Assembly: GCA_964609385.1 (NCBI GenBank)
Contig: CAZSSM010000119.1
Location: 1 to 16,563 of the forward strand
DNA from: CAZSSM01 sp964609385
GTDB taxonomy: Bacteria; Planctomycetota; Planctomycetia; Isosphaerales; Isosphaeraceae
Length of the DNA stretch: 16,563 bases
Reading direction: 5' to 3'
Under the pieces are notes generated by a model, which was given only the letters and a program-made list of their open reading frames with translations, was not told the DNA's origin and ran no database searches. The position numbers and the translations under genes are program-made. Numbering within the stretch: position 1 is the stretch's first letter; each line of letters opens with the position of its first letter. Of this stretch, positions 7,154 through 13,942 are shown in pieces.

Positions 7154-8098
7154 GTGCGCGTTTTGCTCGCCAATCCTCGAGGGTTTTGTGCCGGGGTCAA
7201 CATGGCCATCGAGTGCCTGGAGAAGGCGCTCGCCTACTTCGGGCCACCGCTCTATGTTTACCACGAGATCGTTCACAACCAATATGTAGTCCGCCGATTC
7301 CGCGAGAACGGCGTCGTCTTCGTCGACGATCTGGACGAGGTCCCCGAAGGCGCGCCCCTGCTCTTCTCGGCCCACGGTGTCTCGCCGGCCATCCGCGCCC
7401 AGGCCAAACAGCGTCACCTGACGGCCATCGACGCGACCTGCCCGTTGGTCACCAAGGTCCACCTGGAGGCGATCAAGTATGCGCGTGAGAACTACACGAT
7501 CGTCCTGATCGGTCATGAAGGGCACGATGAGGTCGCCGGCACCATGGGCGAGGCGCCCGAACGGATGATCCTGGTCGAGTCGGCCGAGGACGTCGAGCGC
7601 TTGGAGGTCGAGGATCCCCAGAAGATCGCCTACCTGACCCAGACCACGCTCAGCGTCGACGACGCCAACGTGGTCATCGCCGCGCTCCGGGCCAAGTTCC
7701 CTCAGATCGCCAACCCGCCCAAGGACGACATCTGCTACGCTACCCAGAACCGGCAAGAGGCCGTCCGCGAACTGGCCGCCCGGTCCGACCTCGTCCTCGT
7801 CCTTGGGAGCCAGAACAGCTCCAACAGCAAGCGACTGGCCGAAATCGCCGCCTCGTTGGGCCCCGCGGCGCACCTGATCGACGGCGTCGGCGAACTCGAT
7901 CCCGACTGGTTCGACGGCGTTGAGACGGTCCTGATCACTGCCGGGGCCAGCGCTCCCGAGAAGGTCGTTCAGGAAGTCGTCGACCATCTCCAAGAGCGCT
8001 ACGACGCCCAGGTTGAAGAGTCCGTCGTCCGCGAAGAGGACGTCCACTTCAAACTGCCCCGCGAACTCCGCGATCTGCTGGCCACCGCCAATTCGTGA
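7154..8098 (+). CDS. ispH: 4-hydroxy-3-methylbut-2-enyl diphosphate reductase
   Basis: IspH (LytB) carries out the last step of the MEP isoprenoid pathway, reducing HMBPP to IPP and DMAPP with an iron-sulfur cluster, in the cytoplasm. The frame is open upstream to 6671, but the GTG at 7154 gives VRVLLANPRGFCAGVNMAI, which matches the family N-terminus; GGAG lies eight bases upstream. The 314-residue length is close to E. coli IspH (316). The three cluster cysteines are present: Cys12 (GFCAGV), Cys96 (DATCPLV) and Cys194 (DICYATQNRQ). So are the substrate histidines (His41 in HEIVHN, His74 in FSAHGV, His124 in GHEGHDE), the proton-relay Glu126, and the SSNSKRL motif. It is a single gene, divergent from pyrR. 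Finding it implies that isoprenoids are made by the MEP route. Confidence 0.97.
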   Translation: MRVLLANPRGFCAGVNMAIECLEKALAYFGPPLYVYHEIVHNQYVVRRFRENGVVFVDDLDEVPEGAPLLFSAHGVSPAIRAQAKQRHLTAIDATCPLVTKVHLEAIKYARENYTIVLIGHEGHDEVAGTMGEAPERMILVESAEDVERLEVEDPQKIAYLTQTTLSVDDANVVIAALRAKFPQIANPPKDDICYATQNRQEAVRELAARSDLVLVLGSQNSSNSKRLAEIAASLGPAAHLIDGVGELDPDWFDGVETVLITAGASAPEKVVQEVVDHLQERYDAQVEESVVREEDVHFKLPRELRDLLATANS

Positions 8099-8328
8099 GA
8101 GTACGTTCGGTATTGAAATATCTCGAAAATCTGTGCGCGATTCCCGTTGCGATTATTCAACGTCGCGGCGGGATCGATTCGATTCGTGCGTGCACGCTTT
8201 CATCGGCGGGGATGATCGGGTAGCCTGATTGTTGGTCCAACGCACGTCGATGTGTGGGCCACATACCAGGAAGGATACTCGGGATAGGATGTCCATACCC
8301 CCGATCGATCCCATCGAAGAGGTCGAAG

Positions 8329-9774
8329 ATGCTGGGACGCGGAATCGCGGTATGTCTGCTCAGTCTCCTGACGATCACGAATCAGGCCGATGCCCAAACG
8401 GCCGCCGAGTTGCGGTTGGCCAGCGAGTTGCTCGGCGAGCGCGGAGCGCAGGCCTATGCTCAGGGCCGGGGCTTTCGACCGGTCCTGCTCGACGGAATGA
8501 AGTCGGCGCGACAGGGCTTCGATCAAGTCTGGAAGAAGGGCTCGGAGGTCCTTGTCATCGAGGCCAAGGGCAACGGTGGGAGCCTCGGGACCGGCTACGG
8601 CCATGCCCAGGCGTCCAAGGGCTGGACCCTTGAGGTCGCTCGTCGCACGCTCAAGCGGGCCAATGCGACGATCCACGAACTGAAGGCGGCACGCGACGTG
8701 TTGAAGGCGGCCGATCGCGGCACGCTGAGCGTCGAGGTGGTCAAGACGACGGAACGTGAGGGGACCCACGTTCTCCAATCGTTGAGGTCGTCAAGCCCTC
8801 AAGGATCGGCAGAGGCTTCGGGCGTCGCGATGAAACATGCCTTGATGGCGGTCGCCGTGGCCATCGAGGCGTATCATCGGATCCAACGCGCCAGTGAGAT
8901 CGAGATCGCGTTCTTTGAAGGGCGGCTCTCGACAACGGATCGCGAGGAGGCGCATGCCGCCAACGTCTGCGGTTCGATCGGCGGCCTCTCCGGAGCCGCG
9001 ATCCTGATGGCCGTCGTCACGCCCCAAGGGTTGGCCGTCAGCATCGTCATCGGGACGGCCGGATACCTGATCGGCGACACGTTCGGGGCCGAGGTCGGTC
9101 GTTGGGCGATTCGCGGGCTCCACGCGACCGGCCAGACGGTAGCCGGGCTGGTGCAGCTCGGCTGGGACTGGGCCAAAACGAACGCGCCCTGGTTCACCTA
9201 CTCCGCGATGAAGGCCGGCGAGGCCGGCTCGTATCTCTGGGAGGGGACCACATACTGCTGCTCGGTCGCCGGCGATTGGTCGAGCTATGCCTGGGAGGCC
9301 ACATGCGACTCCTCCACGGAGGCCTGGGCCTACTCGTGCCGACAGGCCGATCACTTCTACGACCGGGCCTCCACGCTCTGCACCCAGGCTCAAGGGCAGG
9401 TCTCCTCCGCTTGGGGCGAAGCGATGGAGTTGGGCACCTGGGCGCGTGAAGGGATCGCGGAGTCGGCCGGGGACGCCTGGCGATCCACCGAACGTCAGGC
9501 GCAGGAGTCGATGGAGTTCGCCAAGGATAAGGCGAAGGCGGCCTGGTCGGCGACCTCCAAGGCCAGTTCCGAGGCCGTCGAGTCGGCGTCCCAAGCGGCC
9601 TCCGAAGCGTACGACGCGGCGGCCACCCAAGCCGGGAAAGCCTATGACTCTACCGCACGTACGGCCGATCGCGCCTACAAGGCTTCGAGCCGAGCCGCCG
9701 ACGATGCCTGGAAATCGGCCCGACGAAGCTGGAAGTCGCTCTGGGGCCCGAAGAAGGGTAAGAAGAAGAATTGA
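8329..9774 (+). CDS. Secreted protein: PD-(D/E)xK-like domain, Gly-rich hydrophobic segment, 11-mer aromatic repeats
   Basis: The family was not recognised as a whole. The 481-residue protein starts at the ATG at 8329 (AAGAGG a few bases upstream), which begins a Sec-type signal peptide MLGRGIAVCLLSLLTITNQA with likely cleavage after ADAQ (about 23). Residues 25-110 look like a restriction-endonuclease fold: ELRLASELLGERGA helix, then GFDQVWKKG (Asp65), VLVIEAKG (Glu78, Lys80) and HAQASKGW (Gln94), matching the D-(x)n-ExK-Q pattern of polymorphic-toxin nucleases. Residues 213-259 form a Gly-rich hydrophobic stretch (GTAGYLIGDTFGAEVG). From about 317 to 473 there are 11-residue repeats with W, Y or V spaced 11 apart, then a Lys-rich tail. 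Several Cys at 310-351 could form disulfides. No immunity-like partner is adjacent. It could be a secreted nuclease, a membrane-associated helical protein, or a DNA-binding envelope protein. Confidence 0.72.
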   Translation: MLGRGIAVCLLSLLTITNQADAQTAAELRLASELLGERGAQAYAQGRGFRPVLLDGMKSARQGFDQVWKKGSEVLVIEAKGNGGSLGTGYGHAQASKGWTLEVARRTLKRANATIHELKAARDVLKAADRGTLSVEVVKTTEREGTHVLQSLRSSSPQGSAEASGVAMKHALMAVAVAIEAYHRIQRASEIEIAFFEGRLSTTDREEAHAANVCGSIGGLSGAAILMAVVTPQGLAVSIVIGTAGYLIGDTFGAEVGRWAIRGLHATGQTVAGLVQLGWDWAKTNAPWFTYSAMKAGEAGSYLWEGTTYCCSVAGDWSSYAWEATCDSSTEAWAYSCRQADHFYDRASTLCTQAQGQVSSAWGEAMELGTWAREGIAESAGDAWRSTERQAQESMEFAKDKAKAAWSATSKASSEAVESASQAASEAYDAAATQAGKAYDSTARTADRAYKASSRAADDAWKSARRSWKSLWGPKKGKKKN

Positions 9775-9822
9775 TCGTCGAGGTCACCAAGATCTTCGAC
9801 ACCATATTGCCCGGAGCGGGAT

Positions 9823-9838
9823 CGGGGCCGATGCCCCG
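9823..9838. terminator. GC-rich hairpin between convergent units
   Basis: CGGGGC at 9823-9828, loop CGAT, and GCCCCG at 9833-9838 form a perfect 6-bp GC stem 49 bases after the stop of the secreted nuclease-like gene. It lies between that gene and the minus-strand PEP-CTERM fragment, so it could end transcription from either side. There is no U-tract, which leaves it tentative. Confidence 0.35.
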
Positions 9839-9870
9839 GTCCTGCCCGAGGCGTTCGAATCGAGCTGAAC

Positions 9871-9987
9871 TCATCGACGGATTCGACTACGGAGTGCGAA
9901 CGTTCCGATGAGGGCGAGCCCTGCGATCATCGTTGCGGTACCAGGCTCAGGCATGATCGTGGGGAAACAAACGTCTTTTACTATACA
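9871..9987 (-). pseudogene. Orphan PEP-CTERM tail
   Basis: On the minus strand, ending at a TGA at 9871-9873, the frame reads TIMPEPGTATMIAGLALIG followed by TFALRSRIRR. This is a textbook PEP-CTERM sorting signal: a Pro-Glu-Pro motif, one hydrophobic helix and an Arg-rich end. Such tails are recognised by exosortase in planctomycetes and other Gram-negative-type bacteria. Only 38 codons are open, back to an in-frame TAA at 9988-9990, and the DNA upstream turns strongly AT-rich, so the secreted body that should precede the tail is missing. It is therefore called a truncated gene. A short coding-like stretch in another frame further upstream (stop at 10049) may belong to the same broken gene, but this is unproven. 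Confidence 0.6.
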
Positions 9988-10295
9988 TTATAAAGTCAGT
10001 CTGTTTCTATTAAATTCAATATTGTGTATATTTTAATAAAATATCTTGTTAAAGCATAAGCTTGGCTGAGAGCCGCCAAGAAGTGGTGTCGGCGAAACCC
10101 GATCCGTCACCGGTCAACACCATCGCGAAACCGGTTGTAAAGCCCCAAATACGAGTCGGCCGTAGTGTATCGGAACCGTATCGCCTTGCTCGCGGACAGG
10201 TCCGAGAGTCACGTGGCCGCGCCATCGTCGGCCGGCTCTCCAGCGGTTCGAGGGCCGCATGCCGGGGAAGGCCAATGAAATAAAAGGAGCGATGA

Positions 10296-10697
10296 TCATG
10301 AGAGGTCGGTGTCTGAGGGCGAATCCGACTGGTTTTCGATCAATGAGAAAAGCGGTGCGTTCTGGTAAGTCCGATGGAGCGGCGAGTCGGGGATCTCGCT
10401 TAGGAGACCATGGAGCACATCCAACTCCTCATCGATGGCTTCGACGAAACCTGGAGCTTCCTGATAGATCGGCATCTTCCGGATCCGTTCCATCTTCCCG
10501 ATCGCCAGGGCGAGGCAACGAGCCCGATCGTTCTCCGGCCAGATCAAGGGGAGCCCGATCTTGACGAGCAGATAGCAGGCAGCGCGGATCTCATCGTGAC
10601 ATTGTTCGGGATCGAGGTTCAGCGTCTCCTCGACATGTCTCGCCAAGCCGGTTTCCTTGAAGAGGTGGATATATATACCAGTTGGCAGATCCGTCAT
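10296..10697 (-). CDS. Small acidic hypothetical protein
   Basis: This 133-residue protein was not recognised. It looks genuinely coded: third codon positions are mostly G or C from about residue 13 onward, and the peptide (for example EETLNLDPEQCHDEIRAACY and EAIDEELDVLHGLLSEIPD) has the amphipathic, acidic, helical character of a soluble protein. No signal peptide, membrane segment or known motif is seen. The ATG at 10697 has no good ribosome site, and the first dozen codons fit the local codon bias less well. The true N-terminus could therefore lie upstream in another frame or have been lost. It follows the membrane-protein gene on the same strand after 256 bases. Function unknown. Confidence 0.55.
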   Translation of the reverse strand: MTDLPTGIYIHLFKETGLARHVEETLNLDPEQCHDEIRAACYLLVKIGLPLIWPENDRARCLALAIGKMERIRKMPIYQEAPGFVEAIDEELDVLHGLLSEIPDSPLHRTYQNAPLFSLIENQSDSPSDTDLS

Positions 10698-10953
10698 TCT
10701 CGTAAGCGGTTTTGCCCGATGCGCCCAACAGGAGCTCCCTTGCCGGCAATCGGGGTTGAAGTCGAGTGGAACGGGTTGCTGAGATCAAATCTTCCATTCC
10801 ATAAAGCGTCATCGTCGATCCATGGCTGTTGCCGCGAAGGGCGGGGTCGTTGAGCCCTGTCGGATCCGACGAGTTGAGTTCGACGTCCTAGGAGATCCCC
10901 CTTGGTTCCCCCGTTTGGGACCTCGATCGAGTGCGGACTCGGCTCGGCCCGGA

Positions 10954-11976
10954 TCAGAAGTCGTCCGGGCCACCCGGCTTGGAACCGAAGGGGTCGGCGG
11001 CCTCGCGCTCGCGGTCGATCTGAGCTAGGACGGTGTCCTGCATCTCCAGGGAGTTGGCATCGGGCAGTTTGCTCAACATGGTCCGGCAGCGTGAGAAGGC
11101 CATCAAAGAGATCGCGACCAACACGACCATCGCCGAGCAGCGGAGCATCCCTTGGATCGACATGGTCATGATCATGTGCATCACGCCGGCCCCGTTCACA
11201 TTCAAGGGCCAACCACCGTCCCAGTCGGTCATCGAGACGAACGATAGGACCACGAAGACCGAACCGGCGACGACCAGGTTGAGCACTGGAGGACGGCCTA
11301 TCCGGGCTCGGTCGACGATGTAGCGGAATCCGTTCGGTTCGCGGTCCTTGGGATCGAGGAATCCCAGATCTTCGAGCGAGCGGTCGGCTCCATCACGATC
11401 GCCCCGCAAATCAACGGCCGACCCTGAGGGGCCTTGGGCGGTCCGATCGTGGTCGCGTGGCTCCACGATCTCGAGGTTGTCCAAGGGGCTCGCCTCGTGC
11501 AACCAGCGATCGCCGGTCCGCTGCACAGCGCGATGGTTGGCGATGTCGAAGGCGATCAGGCCCACCGTCCCATAGATCGCCCAATGCAGCAGATAGGCGA
11601 TATTCGAGATCATCCAACGATGCTCGTCCAAGGTCATGTCAAGCCCGAATCGATCACTGTTCTGATAGAAGAGATAGACCAGATCGATCCCGGCCATCAA
11701 CATCAGCAGGCCCGAGCGGCGATACCACGTCTTGTTGGTCCAGCGCCCCCAGAGCATGAGCAGCCCGAGGTCTTTGATCAGGACCATCGGGATCAGAAAG
11801 AAGAAGGTGACCGCCTCGGTCTCAAGCCATTGCAGAAACTGAAGCTGGAGGGTCAGGCAACTGAACAGAATCACCGACCAGTAGAGGAAAATCATCGAGA
11901 AGCCGACGGTGAGCATCGCGAATCCGACGCAGCAGATTCGATAGGTGTTCCGAAGCTGGCCGAGTTCGTCGTGCAT
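10954..11976 (-). CDS. Polytopic membrane protein of unknown function
   Basis: This 340-residue protein has four hydrophobic helices in its first half (about 14-42, 56-77, 88-104 and 124-145). A hydrophilic, charged loop of about 80 residues follows (150-230, rich in Asp, Arg and Glu), then two more helices (about 231-249 and 270-295) and an acidic C-terminal tail, so it should sit in a membrane. No family motif was recognised. The ATG at 11976 was chosen because MHDELGQLRNTYRICC leads naturally into the first helix; an in-frame TTG at 12033 could add 19 residues. Neither start has a clear ribosome site. The gene starts about 100 bases after the stop of the small beta-rich protein gene on the same strand, so the two may be cotranscribed. 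Confidence 0.82.
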   Translation of the reverse strand: MHDELGQLRNTYRICCVGFAMLTVGFSMIFLYWSVILFSCLTLQLQFLQWLETEAVTFFFLIPMVLIKDLGLLMLWGRWTNKTWYRRSGLLMLMAGIDLVYLFYQNSDRFGLDMTLDEHRWMISNIAYLLHWAIYGTVGLIAFDIANHRAVQRTGDRWLHEASPLDNLEIVEPRDHDRTAQGPSGSAVDLRGDRDGADRSLEDLGFLDPKDREPNGFRYIVDRARIGRPPVLNLVVAGSVFVVLSFVSMTDWDGGWPLNVNGAGVMHMIMTMSIQGMLRCSAMVVLVAISLMAFSRCRTMLSKLPDANSLEMQDTVLAQIDREREAADPFGSKPGGPDDF

Positions 11977-12080
11977 GGCGGCGTTCTTGGTTCCTGGCCG
12001 GGAAGACGTTCCGGAGATGGATGGGTCCGGCAATTTTAGGGCGGCCCGGGTCGGACCGACAACCGCGGGTCGCGCGGGCT

Positions 12081-12503
12081 CTAGTCGCCCCGGATGACCA
12101 GACTGATCTGTCCCCAGTCCGATCGCGCCGGATCAGGCACCGCATCGAGGTCGACGACCAATTGGAGGGTGTTCCGGGATTCGAGTTGGCCGGCGATCCC
12201 CTCGAAGACCAAGCGTTCGACTTTCGACCCCTGAGGCCTTTCAGGGATTTCCAGCGATCGGTCGTTCAATCGGACGTCGACGAGGCCGGGAATCTGGATC
12301 AGCTCCAGGTCGACCGTCTCGCGATCGGAAACGATCGGGGGCCGTCCGAATCCGCGTTCCAAGAGCATGAATCCGCCCTCGGAGACGAGCAGGTCGGGGA
12401 GGCTGGGCAGGTCGATGGTCCGGCCGGGACCGTCGTGTCCGACCGGCCCAGCGATCCAGGCGCGTCGGAGTCGGATCCGATGGGATGCGGAGACCTCGGA
12501 CAT
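12081..12503 (-). CDS. Small beta-rich hypothetical protein
   Basis: This 140-residue protein was not firmly recognised. Its pattern suggests a beta-sandwich: RIRLRRAWIAG, then LLERGFGRPPIVSDRETVDLEL, VDVRLNDRSLEI, and LESRNTLQLVVDLD. The succession 'R-x-FGRP...ERV.L...V.LN...L...L..RN.L.L.V' recalls the sugar-binding jelly-roll domains attached to glycoside hydrolase family 2 enzymes, but there is no catalytic domain. GGGAG lies about seven bases before the ATG at 12503, supporting the start. No signal peptide is seen, so a cytoplasmic location is likely. It precedes the membrane-protein gene on the same strand and is divergent from fabH. The fold suggestion is inference from pattern only. 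Confidence 0.7.
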   Translation of the reverse strand: MSEVSASHRIRLRRAWIAGPVGHDGPGRTIDLPSLPDLLVSEGGFMLLERGFGRPPIVSDRETVDLELIQIPGLVDVRLNDRSLEIPERPQGSKVERLVFEGIAGQLESRNTLQLVVDLDAVPDPARSDWGQISLVIRGD

Positions 12504-12570
12504 CGGCGGCTCCCGAGCCTCGACCGTTGGGGGACCGAACGCTCAATCCAGCGCGGCAGATCGCGCTAGG

Positions 12571-12595
12571 CGGACTTTTCACGTCCGATTATAGT
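12571..12595 (+). promoter_or_regulatory. Short inverted repeat beside a -10-like box
   Basis: CGGAC (12571-12575) and GTCCG (12583-12587) form a small inverted repeat directly before TATAGT (12590-12595) in the 193-base divergent region between the beta-rich protein gene and fabH. The arrangement fits an operator next to a -10 element reading toward fabH. No good -35 box is seen, and a 5-bp stem is weak evidence. Confidence 0.22.
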
Positions 12596-12696
12596 CAGGA
12601 GTCTTCACATTCCTTTGAGAATTCGATTCGCGGGCCGGGGTCGGGGCGGAGCGTCGATCCCAGCGGGCTCGGGATCTGGGAAGTCGATGGATCGCC

Positions 12697-13716
12697 ATGA
12701 GCCAGAGTGTCACACTCTCGGAAGCCCGGGTCCGCCGTCTCACCGGTGTCCGGATGCTCGGGTCGGGCCGGTACCTGCCGGAGCGGATCGTCACAAACCA
12801 GGAGTTGGAGCAGACCCACGGCTTCGATCCGGAATGGATCCTGCACCGGACCGGGATCCGCGAGCGTCGGTTCGCTGCGCCCCACCAGGCCACCAGCGAC
12901 CTCTGCGTTCAGGCGGCGCGCCAATGCATGGAGACGTGTCAGGTCGACCCGTCGGAGGTCGATCTGCTGGTCTGTGGGACCTTCACGCCCGACATGTGCT
13001 TCCCCTCGACCGGCTGCTTGGTCCAAGATCGGCTCAAGCTGGTCTGCCCGGCGTTCGACATCCAGGCCGCCTGCGCGGGGTTCGCCTACGCGTTGATCAT
13101 CGGGGCCCAATTCGTGGCCGCTGGGACCAGTCAGATGGCCCTGATCATTGGGGGCGACTGTAATAGCCGGGTGATCAACCCCCACGATCTCAAGAGCTTC
13201 CCGCTCTTCGGCGATGGCGCTGGGGCGGTCTTGCTGGCCCCCGGAGAGCCCGACCAAGGGCTCATCTCATATCAATTAGGCTCCGACGGCTCCGGCGGCG
13301 ACCTGCTGAGCCGGCCTGCCTGTGGGAGCCGGATCCCGCCCACCCCGGAGGTCCTGGAGAAGCACCTCCAGTACCTCACCATGGATGGTCGTGCCGTCTT
13401 CAAATGGGCCGTCCGGACCCTGACCGACTCAACGGCCGCCATCCTGGACCACGCCCAGCTGACCGTCGATGACCTGCGCTGGTTCGTCCCGCATCAGGCC
13501 AATGTCCGGATCATCCACTCGGCCAGCGACGTGCTGGGGATCCGCCGCGAGATGGTCGTCAAGAACCTCGACGTTTACGGCAACACCAGCGCCGGCTCGA
13601 TCCCGATCGCCTTGGACGAACTCCGATGCCAAGGCCAGATCGAGCGCGGAGACCGCCTCCTGCTCTCGGGCTTCGGGGCCGGATTGGCCTGGGGAACCGC
13701 GATCTGGCAGTGGTGA
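12697..13716 (+). CDS. fabH: 3-oxoacyl-[ACP] synthase III (FabH family)
   Basis: KAS III condenses an acyl-CoA, usually acetyl-CoA, with malonyl-ACP to start type II fatty acid synthesis in the cytoplasm. The 339-residue thiolase-fold protein keeps the catalytic triad: Cys126 in DIQAACAGF, His265 in WFVPHQAN and Asn295 in YGNTSAGSIPIAL. Other family landmarks are WILHRTGIRERR (47-58), LFGDGAGAVLL and GFGAGLAWGTA at the end. It is somewhat longer than E. coli FabH (317) through about 15 extra N-terminal residues before RRLTGVRMLGSGRYLPE, so an internal start is conceivable. No accD, fabD or acpP lies next to it, so it may be a secondary KAS III or make a specialised starter unit. The family call is secure; the exact substrate is not. 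Confidence 0.93.
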   Translation: MSQSVTLSEARVRRLTGVRMLGSGRYLPERIVTNQELEQTHGFDPEWILHRTGIRERRFAAPHQATSDLCVQAARQCMETCQVDPSEVDLLVCGTFTPDMCFPSTGCLVQDRLKLVCPAFDIQAACAGFAYALIIGAQFVAAGTSQMALIIGGDCNSRVINPHDLKSFPLFGDGAGAVLLAPGEPDQGLISYQLGSDGSGGDLLSRPACGSRIPPTPEVLEKHLQYLTMDGRAVFKWAVRTLTDSTAAILDHAQLTVDDLRWFVPHQANVRIIHSASDVLGIRREMVVKNLDVYGNTSAGSIPIALDELRCQGQIERGDRLLLSGFGAGLAWGTAIWQW

Positions 13717-13828
13717 GAGCCCGACGACCGCGACGCTGATGGTCCGGTCCCGACATCATGCCAGGCATGCTCCATCGCCACGGCGGCAAATTTTTCTTTA
13801 ACAATCTCTTGAGGTTTCGTGGCGATCG

Positions 13829-13844
13829 GGCTATCCCGGTAGCC
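13829..13844. promoter_or_regulatory. Inverted repeat and -10-like box upstream of the PSCyt gene
   Basis: GGCTA (13829-13833) and TAGCC (13840-13844) form an inverted repeat around TCCCGG, directly followed by TATGAT (13845-13850), a good -10 match about 93 bases before the ATG at 13943. TTGAGG at 13809-13814 could serve as a -35 only for TATCCC at 13832-13837, not for TATGAT. This is a candidate promoter/operator for the cytochrome-like gene; evidence is limited to pattern. Confidence 0.3.
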
Positions 13845-13942
13845 TATGATGCCGGAGGTGTCTGGTCGAACGGGGCGACACCCTCAGGCCACTCGATCGC
13901 TGGCGGTCATTTGAGAACTGACGGACCTCGGGAGAAACTCGC

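Larger units (their letters stand above)
9775..10295. other. Intergenic region with AT-rich patch and gene debris
   Basis: These 521 bases hold no intact gene. They contain a GC-rich hairpin, the orphan PEP-CTERM tail, an AT-rich patch at about 9965-10062 and a GC-rich part (10063-10290). In the GC-rich part the minus strand shows a coding-like fragment (GFTTGFAMVLTGDGSGF) ending at a stop at 10049-10051. A good ribosome-site sequence (AAAAGGAG) stands before an ATG at 10292 on the plus strand, but the ORF behind it is only the shadow of the minus-strand gene that follows. Confidence 0.55.

Noticed and set aside
8099..8328. Possible promoter elements upstream of the secreted nuclease-like gene
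   Set aside because: TAGGAT and TTGTTG-like hexamers occur but not at proper spacing, so no promoter was called.
8329..9774. Calling the protein a complete toxin-immunity system
   Set aside because: No small immunity-like gene follows; the next 500 bases hold only debris, so a toxin role is speculative.
10114..10299. Minus-strand 61-codon ORF starting in an ATGA overlap with the 133-residue gene
   Set aside because: The overlap is suggestive, but there is no ribosome site and the peptide is Arg/Trp-rich and unlike a real protein.
10292..10564. Plus-strand ORF starting at an ATG behind a strong AAAAGGAG
   Set aside because: The peptide is Arg/Ser/Pro-rich and runs antisense to the better minus-strand gene; the ribosome-like site may be left over from a lost gene or chance.
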